DNA of 7,965 nt, taken from contig JABUUT010000046.1 of NCBI GenBank assembly GCA_021443045.1, forward strand, positions 1 to 7,965, written 5' to 3'. The notes beneath the pieces were generated by a model, which did no database searches, had not been told where the DNA came from, and saw only the letters and a list, made by a program, of their open reading frames with translations. Positions 1 through 5,750 of the stretch are shown here, piece after piece. Source of the DNA: Fibrobacteraceae bacterium. GTDB taxonomy: Bacteria; Fibrobacterota; Fibrobacteria; Fibrobacterales; Fibrobacteraceae. Made by a program: the position numbers and the translations under genes. Each line of letters opens with the position of its first letter. Position 1 is the stretch's first letter.

Positions 1-51
1 AGTGAGCGTAGCGAACGGCCTCATTCCTCAAAGCGACACCGTCGCGACCTC

Positions 52-96
52 ACCGCTGACCACCGATAACTGACAACCGACTACCGAAAACCAAGA
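52..96. repeat. Degenerate 7-base tandem repeat (ACCGAnn-like) in intergenic DNA
   Basis: Five consecutive heptamers can be read from 62 to 96: ACCGATA, ACTGACA, ACCGACT, ACCGAAA and ACCAAGA. A further copy, ACCGCTG, sits at 52-58, separated by the three bases ACC. No unit is identical to another, so this is a decayed or loosely constrained array rather than a fresh microsatellite. It lies upstream of the glucokinase promoter candidate and outside any recognised gene. Frames 1 and 2 are open from the window edge to about position 70, so the tail of an upstream gene ending here cannot be excluded. Confidence 0.45.
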
Positions 97-113
97 TGAA
101 TATGACACATGAT

Positions 114-142
114 TTTGCAGGTGGTCTCATTTATTATATATT
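114..142 (+). promoter_or_regulatory. Candidate sigma-70-type promoter for the glucokinase gene
   Basis: TTTGCA at 114-119 (4 of 6 matches to the -35 consensus) is followed, after exactly 17 bases, by TATATT at 137-142 (5 of 6 matches to the -10 consensus). Transcription would start near 149 and give a leader of about 20 bases. A Shine-Dalgarno-like GGAG at 158-161 lies 7 bases before the ATG at 169. This was found by eye, and the surrounding DNA is AT-rich, which raises the chance of a coincidental match. Confidence 0.45.
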
Positions 143-168
143 TCTCTTGGTAAACATGGAGTTTTATT

Positions 169-1236
169 ATGGAAATCAAATGGCTTAATCCCGACGCAAA
201 ATTCGACCGCCTTGTTCTGGCAGGTGACATTGGAGGAACAAACACCAATCTGGGGCTTGTGGGCTACAAAGATGGCAAGTTCACCCTGATTCTCGAAACC
301 GTATGCCCCTCTAAGGACATCGATGGCTTAGACGCCCCCATTCGCGAAACCCTAAAGCTGGCTACCGAAAATCGCTCCGACTTAAAACCCAGACACATCT
401 GCATTAGCGCTGCAGGCCCTGTGGCAAACAACAAGTGCGTAATGACAAACTTGCCTTGGTCGGTGGATGGCGACGCCATCACTGCTGCCACCGGCATTGA
501 CACCCTCATTATTAACGACTTTATGGCCATTAGCTATGGCATACCCACCTTGGATGTAAACGACGAAAACCAAATACACCAGCTTACCCACACCGATGGC
601 AGCAGGCCTGCCCCCCAGGCCACCACCAAGGCAGTGGTTGGCCCCGGCACTGGCATGGGCGTAGGCTTTTTGGCTTTTGACGGCCAAAAGTATATTCCGG
701 CAAGTTCCGAAGGAGGCCACTCCACCTTTGCCCCCTTCGACAAGGATTCTCAGGAATTTCACGACTACATGGCCCAAAAACTGGGCTGTGTTCCCGGTGT
801 AGAACCTCTTGTTTCGGGCATGGGGCTTAGAAACATGTACCAATGGTGGAAAGAAACTCGTGGTGTTCCCGATAACGAAGCCTTCAAAAAAATTGAGGAC
901 ACCGAGCCCAACGACCGCCCCAAGTACATTAGCCGGGCCAGCGACACCGACCCTGTGGCAGCCGAAATGATGCGTCTTTTTGTAAAAATGCTGGCCCGTT
1001 TTGCCAGCGACGCCAGCACCTTGTTCCTCCCCCTGGGAGGCTTCTACCTGGCAGGCGGCACCGTACAAAAAGATTTGCGCTGGCTGGAGAGAGACAACCT
1101 GTTCATGCAGTACTTTGAAAAGAACTATAATCCAAACATCCGTCCCCTTCTCATGAAAATTCCAGTGTACGTGATTAAGGATTACAGCATTAGCCTCTAT
1201 GGTGCTGCAAACGCAAGCCTCAACCTGCAAAAGTAA
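169..1236 (+). CDS. glk: Glucokinase (Glk family, ATP-dependent)
   Basis: Predicted to phosphorylate cytoplasmic glucose to glucose-6-phosphate with ATP, the entry step of glycolysis. The 355-residue protein has the Glk-family (PF02685) landmarks in order: phosphate-1 motif AGDIGGTNTNLGL (residues 18-30), TNLPWSVD (93-100), the probable catalytic base D117 in NDFMA, phosphate-2 motif GPGTGMGVGFL (158-168), sugar-binding E181 and H184 in SEGGHSTFAP, E212 before SGMGL, and GGFYLAGGTV (290-299). It lacks the Cys-rich zinc motif of ROK kinases, so a ROK sugar kinase is less likely. It is about 35 residues longer than E. coli Glk (321), partly from a short N-terminal extension and the segment around 225-260. 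The ATG is supported by GGAG 7 bases upstream. It is probably transcribed alone, since a hairpin follows the stop. Glucose specificity is inferred from the family. Confidence 0.9.
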   Translation: MEIKWLNPDAKFDRLVLAGDIGGTNTNLGLVGYKDGKFTLILETVCPSKDIDGLDAPIRETLKLATENRSDLKPRHICISAAGPVANNKCVMTNLPWSVDGDAITAATGIDTLIINDFMAISYGIPTLDVNDENQIHQLTHTDGSRPAPQATTKAVVGPGTGMGVGFLAFDGQKYIPASSEGGHSTFAPFDKDSQEFHDYMAQKLGCVPGVEPLVSGMGLRNMYQWWKETRGVPDNEAFKKIEDTEPNDRPKYISRASDTDPVAAEMMRLFVKMLARFASDASTLFLPLGGFYLAGGTVQKDLRWLERDNLFMQYFEKNYNPNIRPLLMKIPVYVIKDYSISLYGAANASLNLQK

Positions 1237-1264
1237 AATACTCCTCTTAAATAGACATGTAAAA

Positions 1265-1299
1265 GGGCTCCTCTAAAAATCCACTTTTTAGAGGTACCC
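1265..1299. promoter_or_regulatory. Strong intergenic hairpin between glucokinase and helicase genes
   Basis: CCTCTAAAAA (1270-1279) and TTTTTAGAGG (1285-1294) form a perfect 10-bp inverted repeat around the five-base loop TCCAC. GGG (1265-1267) and CCC (1297-1299) can pair outside a 2x2 internal loop, for 13 pairs in all. On the plus strand no clean T-run follows (the next bases are AAAAATTTCTATTTTG), so it is not a textbook intrinsic terminator. On the minus strand four T residues follow. It could end glucokinase transcripts imperfectly, or it could be a leader structure of the helicase gene, whose start is 24 bases away. Confidence 0.6.
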
Positions 1300-1323
1300 A
1301 AAAATTTCTATTTTGCGTGTCCT

Positions 1324-2775
1324 ATGACTTTTGAAGAACTTCCCCTGGCAAACCCGCTGCAGCGGGCCATTCGCGCAGCCAACTACGAAAAGCCCACGCC
1401 CATCCAAGAAAAGGCCATTCCCAGTTTGTTGGATGGAAAAGACCTTTTGGGCATTGCACAAACTGGCACTGGCAAAACCGCAGCCTTTGCCCTGCCTATT
1501 CTGCAAAGGTTGCTAGATTCCGGAAAATTTCGTTCTCCCAAAACATGCCGTGCCCTAATTTTGCTGCCAACCCGAGAACTGGCCATTCAGGTGGAAGAAT
1601 GTTTTAGACTCTACGCCAAGTTTACCGCCATTTCTACAGCATGTATCTTTGGAGGTGTTAGCGACGTTTCCCAAAAGCGTAACCTAATGCGGGGCATTGA
1701 TGTTTTGGTGGCCACTCCAGGCCGGCTTTTAGACCTTATAACCCAAAAGGCAATTTCACTAAAAAACTTGGAATTCTTTGTTCTGGACGAAGCCGACCGC
1801 ATGCTAGACATGGGATTTATCCACGACATTCGCAAAGTGGTATCCATGCTTCCAAACAGTCGACAAAACTTGTTCTTTAGCGCCACCATGCCCCAGAACA
1901 TTTCCGACCTGGCCGCCACCATTCTTCGACCCAACCCCGTGCGTGTGGAAGTAGCCCCCCAGAGCACCCCCATTGAACGAATTTATCAGGAATTGTACCG
2001 CATAGACAAACGCCGCAAGGGAGCTCTACTCAAAGAACTTTTGTGCAGCCACGAAGACATGAAAAAGGTGTTGGTTTTTACCCGTACCAAACACGGTGCA
2101 GACAAAGTGGTTCGTGTTTTGGAAAAAGCTAAAATCAAAAGTGCCGCCATTCACGGTAATAAAAGCCAGAACCGCCGCCAAGAAGCCTTAGGCAACTTTA
2201 AAACCGAACAAATTCGGGTGCTGGTGGCAACGGACATTGCCGCACGAGGCATTGACGTTGATGACGTGAGCCATGTTTTTAACTACGACCTGCCCAATGA
2301 ACCCGAAACATTCGTCCACCGCATTGGCCGCACCGCTAGAGCCGGCAAAGACGGCGTAGCCATTTCTTTTTGCGCCCCCGATGAAGAAGAAGATTTGCGA
2401 AACATTGAAAAGTTGACACGTGTTAAAATTCCGGAAGGCGACCAATCCATTTACGACAAATTACCACCACCACAAAAAGAAACACCCGAAAGCGAAGCCC
2501 GCAACAACAGGGGAAGGGTTCCCAAAAGGAGTGGTGAAGAGGTAAAACGCAGCAACCAGGAAAACAAAAATCAGTGGAAAAAACAAAAGGGCTTTTTTAA
2601 GCCCCAAAAGCAGCAGGAACAACAAGAGCAAAAAACAGTTTCAACATCAGCAATCGCCGAAGATTTAAACCACCGGAAAATCGGGAAGAACCGCCCAGGA
2701 AGCCGTGCTCGCCGCCGTATGCGCGAAGAGGCGGCTCGCCAGGCACAAATGGAAAAGGGGTTGTCTAAAAACTAG
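1324..2775 (+). CDS. DEAD-box ATP-dependent RNA helicase, RhlE-like
   Basis: Predicted cytoplasmic ATP-dependent RNA helicase acting in ribosome assembly, RNA decay or cold adaptation. All family motifs are visible in 483 residues: Q motif with F3 and Q28 (PTPIQ), motif I AQTGTGKT (45-52), Ia PTREL (82-86), GG (110-111), Ib TPGR (131-134), II DEAD (155-158), III SAT (186-188), IV VLVFTRT (249-255), V ATDIAARGIDV (302-312) and VI HRIGRTARAG (332-341). The start resembles that of E. coli RhlE, with the conserved Phe three residues in, which fixes the ATG even though no Shine-Dalgarno sequence is visible before it. The tail from about 375 is hydrophilic, rich in Lys, Arg, Gln and Glu, and ends with a basic segment near 451-466. 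Such tails usually bind RNA non-specifically. It lacks the CsdA/DbpA-type RNA-binding domain as far as can be seen. RhlE versus another subgroup is a judgement from the core sequence. Confidence 0.93.
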   Translation: MTFEELPLANPLQRAIRAANYEKPTPIQEKAIPSLLDGKDLLGIAQTGTGKTAAFALPILQRLLDSGKFRSPKTCRALILLPTRELAIQVEECFRLYAKFTAISTACIFGGVSDVSQKRNLMRGIDVLVATPGRLLDLITQKAISLKNLEFFVLDEADRMLDMGFIHDIRKVVSMLPNSRQNLFFSATMPQNISDLAATILRPNPVRVEVAPQSTPIERIYQELYRIDKRRKGALLKELLCSHEDMKKVLVFTRTKHGADKVVRVLEKAKIKSAAIHGNKSQNRRQEALGNFKTEQIRVLVATDIAARGIDVDDVSHVFNYDLPNEPETFVHRIGRTARAGKDGVAISFCAPDEEEDLRNIEKLTRVKIPEGDQSIYDKLPPPQKETPESEARNNRGRVPKRSGEEVKRSNQENKNQWKKQKGFFKPQKQQEQQEQKTVSTSAIAEDLNHRKIGKNRPGSRARRRMREEAARQAQMEKGLSKN

Positions 2776-2779
2776 CCTT

Positions 2780-4288
2780 TTACCATGGCCGTTTCATATA
2801 GCCAAAATCCATTCCCTTGATGGGGTAAAAAGTTTTGGTTCCATCATCGTGTGCAACCACAGCAACGCCACTAAGGTAATTGGCCCACCGCTTGCTGTTG
2901 TCATCATGGCATTTTAAATCAATCCTACCTTGAGAAGCCCAAATAATAAAGGGCGTAAGAAGGTAGTCGTGAGAAACCATGATGCTCACTCGGTTGGATT
3001 TTTCCATGGCAGCGTACACATTCTCTAGCCAGCGATTAGCGTTGGTATCTAGCACCGTTTCCAAATAATTGTAGGCCCAGGCAGAAACTCCCATCCAACT
3101 GCTTTCATCGTAGGTTTTGTTATCTTTATAAATCTCTTTATAGTAGGTACTGTCTTCTTCCATGATACGCTCCCCATCTAACCAGTAAGATGATGTGGAT
3201 GGGAATTTGTTTGTATCTAAAGGCGTAATCTCGCCACGGCCAATGGCTAAAAACCAGCCCGTTTGATTGGCGCGCAAAACAGAGGAGCCATAGTAGGAAA
3301 AGCTCTCCCCACTCCTCATAGCCTCGCCCAAAGTTTTGGCAGCCGTTTTTCCTTTGTCATTAATAGGAACCCCAGAACCCGAACTATCAATACGCTCGGC
3401 ATGCCTTATCACAAAAGCCACCCTGTCGGAGCACTTTAAGCTTTTATACACATCTCCCATGGCGTAAAATCCATCGGGGTCCATGGATAGTGCAGCCGTA
3501 AGAGGCTCTGGCAAAACATTGCAAGAAACCGGTTCGTTTGAAGCATAATTGCAATAATGAGTTTCCGGATTAAAACGTTTCCAACCGCAAGCTGCCAATG
3601 GAACCACTACATTTTCCGAAGAGCAGTAATAAATTTCTGAATTGTACTTGGTTTCATTACAAACAGCCAAATCTTTTACTTTGTAATCACTGGAACAAAA
3701 ACTGTTGTTTGGGTCGTAGGGTTTTCCATCGCAAAGAGCCTTAAAAAATTTTATGGTATCGTTAGCGCAAGTTAAGGTTATGGTGCCAAGACTATCGTCT
3801 GTAACCTCACAGGGTTCCGCATCATCGCCAGGATCGCCCTTACCACCAGGTTCCCCGGGCTCCCCCTTTTCACCATTTTTTAAAACACCAACCACAGAGT
3901 CACCACACGAAATTTGTATGGAACTGTCGGGTAAAAGCTCTCCCCTACAGCTGGTGCCGTTTTTGCCATCAACTCCATCCTTGCCATCTTCACCGTCTTT
4001 TCCATTCTCGCCGTCTTTGCCATCAGCCCCATCGGCACCATCCTCACCGTCTACCGCAGAATCCTTGTCATTATTTTCACCCTTTAAGTTATCAACCACA
4101 AGGGTGTCGGAGCCACATACAATTAAAGAAACCCCATCATCATTTTTTGCAATGGAGCAACCTACACCGGCCTCCCCTTGTTCCCCCCGCTCTCCAGCAG
4201 CACCTACGGCACCATCCTCTCCAGAGCACGCAAAAAAGACGAGCGCAAAAGAAACGCTCGTCAACAACACACGAAAAGCATTAGCCAT
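2780..4288 (-). CDS. Collagen-like, Cys-repeat lipoprotein with C-terminal histidine-phosphatase domain (lipoprotein A)
   Basis: A 502-residue predicted lipoprotein, here started at the ATG at 4288. That ATG has GAGGA three bases upstream and a compact signal peptide. A TTG in the same frame at 4315 would add nine residues but has no clear ribosome binding site. The order of parts is: signal peptide ending VFFAC (C21); Gly-X-X runs at 23-43, 81-112 and 139-156; three Cys-X13-Cys modules (C44/C58, C114/C128, C160/C174) between and after them; three exact-length 24-residue Cys repeats at 186-257; then a histidine-phosphatase-like domain from about 265. In that domain RHAER (295-299), SSVLRA (335-340) and SHD (439-441) correspond to the catalytic His pocket of branch 1. 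A 30-residue segment near 365-395 is absent from its two paralogues. The substrate is unknown. It is the last gene of the minus-strand cluster, 45 bases after the GTPase, with its own promoter candidate. Confidence 0.8.
   Translation of the reverse strand: MANAFRVLLTSVSFALVFFACSGEDGAVGAAGERGEQGEAGVGCSIAKNDDGVSLIVCGSDTLVVDNLKGENNDKDSAVDGEDGADGADGKDGENGKDGEDGKDGVDGKNGTSCRGELLPDSSIQISCGDSVVGVLKNGEKGEPGEPGGKGDPGDDAEPCEVTDDSLGTITLTCANDTIKFFKALCDGKPYDPNNSFCSSDYKVKDLAVCNETKYNSEIYYCSSENVVVPLAACGWKRFNPETHYCNYASNEPVSCNVLPEPLTAALSMDPDGFYAMGDVYKSLKCSDRVAFVIRHAERIDSSGSGVPINDKGKTAAKTLGEAMRSGESFSYYGSSVLRANQTGWFLAIGRGEITPLDTNKFPSTSSYWLDGERIMEEDSTYYKEIYKDNKTYDESSWMGVSAWAYNYLETVLDTNANRWLENVYAAMEKSNRVSIMVSHDYLLTPFIIWASQGRIDLKCHDDNSKRWANYLSGVAVVAHDDGTKTFYPIKGMDFGYMKRPW
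3518..3733 (-). repeat. Three tandem 24-residue Cys repeats in lipoprotein A
   Basis: Residues 186-209, 210-233 and 234-257 each begin with Cys and carry a second Cys at position 13 of the unit (C186/C198, C210/C222, C234/C246). The pattern is C-x-x-K-x-[YF]-[DN]-x4-[FY]-C. The spacing is exactly 24 residues with no gaps. The even Cys pairing in an exported protein suggests one disulfide per unit. Similar Cys-x-x-Lys-x-Tyr-[DN]-Pro repeats are, to my recollection, common in Fibrobacter exported proteins. Confidence 0.75.
3821..4222 (-). repeat. Collagen-like Gly-X-X runs interleaved with Cys-X13-Cys modules
   Basis: Three Gly-X-X runs of about 7, 10 and 6 triplets occupy residues 23-43, 81-112 and 139-156 of lipoprotein A. 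The second is dominated by Gly-Lys-Asp, Gly-Glu-Asp and Gly-Ala-Asp triplets, the third by Gly-Glu-Pro and Gly-Asp-Pro. The first two runs are each followed by a roughly 27-residue module with two Cys exactly 14 residues apart. A third such module follows the last run, just past this interval. Bacterial collagen-like runs can form triple helices, so trimerisation is possible, but the runs are short. Confidence 0.75.
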
Positions 4289-4320
4289 ATTTCCTCGCTT
4301 TTTACCCAAAAACAAACGGA

Positions 4321-4354
4321 AATATAGTAGAACTTACTTTACAAGACAATTGTC
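4321..4354 (-). promoter_or_regulatory. Candidate promoter for lipoprotein A with palindrome at the -35 element
   Basis: On the minus strand TTGTCT (4349-4344, 4 of 6 to consensus) is followed after exactly 17 bases by TATATT (4326-4321, 5 of 6). The -10 sequence is the same as that proposed for the glucokinase gene. The -35 element lies inside the last codons of the GTPase gene and overlaps GACAATTGTC (4345-4354), a perfect 10-bp palindrome that could be a repressor site or a coincidence of coding sequence. The predicted start of transcription would be about 25 bases before the ATG at 4288. Confidence 0.4.
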
Positions 4355-5692
4355 CAGTTCGTCAATAATCTTGTTTTTGTCCAATTTTTGGCCAATGAAC
4401 ACAATTTTCTGCATTTTGTCACCGTAAACATCGTCCCAATCCCTGTCTAAATCAGGGTTTTGGTCCCTAAGTTCCTGCTGTTCCAAGTCGCTTAGGGTGC
4501 AGTACCAGGGGCCCACATTAGACAACTTCTTTTGCACCCCAGCCTGTTCAAACATGTAAGAAACTTTGTCTTCATCGGCAAAATAGCAAATGCCCTTACT
4601 ACGAATAATATTGCGGCCCCAATCCTTAGACAAAAAATCATGGAACTTTTCTCTGTCAAATGCAGGGCGGCGGAAATAGACAAACGTGCCAATGCCATAC
4701 TCTTCCACTTCGCCACCTTCGTGATGGTGGTGGTGGCAATGACAATGGTCGTGATGATGGTGCTCACCTTCGTGGCCTTCATCGTGATGATGCCCCTCGT
4801 GATGGTGGCATTCACATTCTGGATCATCACATTCTTCATGATGGTGGTGGCACTCACAATCGGGGTCGTCACATTCCTCATCATGGTGGTGCTGTTCGTG
4901 GCAATCTTCATCTTCGTGATGGACACGACCCATGGCATCAGCCTTTTCTTCTTCGGTCAGCGGGCGCTCCAGTTCTTGAATCCAGCTTGCACTCATGGCA
5001 GCATGCTCAAAGTTGAACAAGCGTGTATTGAGAATGTCGCACATGTTCACATTGGCATAGTCACATTCCACAATCTTTGCCGTTGGCTGCAAGGCACGAA
5101 TCACCTTTTTCAGTTGTTCCAGTTCAGCAGAGGTTACTTCGGAAACCTTGTTAAGAATAATCATGTTGCAGAATTCAATCTGCTGAATAACCAGGTTTTC
5201 CAAATCTTCATCATCAATGTCTTTCTTAGTCAGCTGTTCACCGCAGCCAAATTCGCTCTTCATACGAAGGGCGTCCACAACAGTAGCTACACAGTCTAGG
5301 CGGCATACTTCAACACCAAACTGCTTGCGGCTCATTTCCTGAACGGCACAAAGGGTCTGGGCAATCGGCTCGGGTTCACAAATACCGCTGGCTTCAATTA
5401 CAATGTAATCGAACTTGCCCATGTTCAAAATATCTTCAATCTGTTGCACCAAATCCATCTTTAGAGTGCAGCAAATGCAACCATTCTGAAGGGCCACCAA
5501 GCTGTCATCTTTTTTACCAACAATGCCACCCTTCTGAATAAGGTCGGCGTCAATGTTCACTTCGCCAATATCATTGACGATAACGGCAAACTTAATGCCC
5601 TGCTTGTTGCCGAGAATATGATTGACAAGGGTAGTTTTACCGCTACCCAGATAGCCCGTTAAAAGGAGAACCGGAAGAGTATTCATTTTCAT
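4334..5692 (-). CDS. CobW/COG0523-family GTPase with His/Cys-rich insert, probable zinc metallochaperone
   Basis: A 452-residue cytoplasmic P-loop GTPase of the G3E/COG0523 family, whose zinc-linked members deliver metal to client enzymes under zinc shortage. Visible are Walker A GYLGSGKTT (13-21), the family metal-binding motif GCICCTL (71-77, with C72, C74, C75), the EASG motif (100-103) and a G4-like NKVS (181-184), where the usual NKxD Asp is Ser. Residues 258-324 form an insert with 28 His and 9 Cys, including a 14-residue near-duplicate, EECDDP[DE]CEC plus His. The C-terminal CobW domain (about 331-452) ends with GDKMQKIVFIGQ, like the zinc-responsive YciC/ZigA group. The first of two nearby ATGs is chosen because AAGG lies 5 bases before it. 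It lies between phosphatase lipoproteins B and A. Nickel or cobalt handling is possible; zinc is favoured from subgroup resemblance. No zinc-repressor box was recognised. Confidence 0.85.
   Translation of the reverse strand: MKMNTLPVLLLTGYLGSGKTTLVNHILGNKQGIKFAVIVNDIGEVNIDADLIQKGGIVGKKDDSLVALQNGCICCTLKMDLVQQIEDILNMGKFDYIVIEASGICEPEPIAQTLCAVQEMSRKQFGVEVCRLDCVATVVDALRMKSEFGCGEQLTKKDIDDEDLENLVIQQIEFCNMIILNKVSEVTSAELEQLKKVIRALQPTAKIVECDYANVNMCDILNTRLFNFEHAAMSASWIQELERPLTEEEKADAMGRVHHEDEDCHEQHHHDEECDDPDCECHHHHEECDDPECECHHHEGHHHDEGHEGEHHHHDHCHCHHHHHEGGEVEEYGIGTFVYFRRPAFDREKFHDFLSKDWGRNIIRSKGICYFADEDKVSYMFEQAGVQKKLSNVGPWYCTLSDLEQQELRDQNPDLDRDWDDVYGDKMQKIVFIGQKLDKNKIIDELDNCLVK
4721..4921 (-). repeat. 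Low-complexity His/Cys/Asp/Glu-coding tract in the GTPase gene
   Basis: This stretch codes for GTPase residues 258-324 and is dominated by CAC/CAT/GAT/GAA codons. That makes the opposite strand rich in ATG, GTG and TGG and creates long spurious hydrophobic reading frames there. Two neighbouring units at residues 272-285 and 286-298 share EECDDP[DE]CEC followed by three or four His, a likely duplication. The segment is the metal-binding loop of the protein and is prone to length change by slippage. Confidence 0.8.
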
Positions 5693-5720
5693 AATTGCCT
5701 TCTTTTTTAGAGAGGCAATT
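5693..5720 (-). promoter_or_regulatory. Inverted repeat covering the GTPase ribosome binding site
   Basis: AATTGCCT and AGGCAATT form a perfect 8-bp inverted repeat (5693-5700 and 5713-5720) around a 12-base A-rich loop, directly abutting the GTPase ATG at 5692. On the transcript the 3' arm contains part of the Shine-Dalgarno sequence (AAGG, complement at 5698-5701), so folding would hide the ribosome binding site. Alternatively the DNA palindrome could be an operator. It does not resemble the zinc-repressor boxes I know. No T-run follows, so it is not a terminator. Confidence 0.55.
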
Positions 5721-5750
5721 TAGAAAAATTTATGGATCAAGACTAGGGCA

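Noticed and set aside
382..1230. Long minus-strand frame opposite glucokinase
   Set aside because: It has no recognisable motif, and the plus strand encodes a complete Glk with all family signatures.
1265..1299. Standard intrinsic terminator of the glucokinase gene
   Set aside because: The hairpin is strong but no T-run follows on the plus strand, so only a structured element is claimed.
4288..4315. TTG start nine codons upstream for lipoprotein A
   Set aside because: No ribosome binding site precedes it, and the ATG at 4288 has GAGGA and gives a normal signal peptide length.
3753..4427. Plus-strand frame rich in Ser-Pro opposite lipoprotein A
   Set aside because: It is the complement of the Gly-X-X codons. 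The minus-strand frame has a signal peptide, paired Cys repeats and a recognisable domain.
4721..4921. CRISPR-like or tandem DNA repeat
   Set aside because: The repetition comes from His/Asp/Glu codons within one reading frame, without fixed spacers.
4532..5299. Long plus-strand frame rich in Val, Met and Phe opposite the GTPase gene, looking like a membrane protein
   Set aside because: It is the antisense shadow of the His/Asp/Glu-rich tract. The minus strand carries an intact GTPase with all motifs and a good start.
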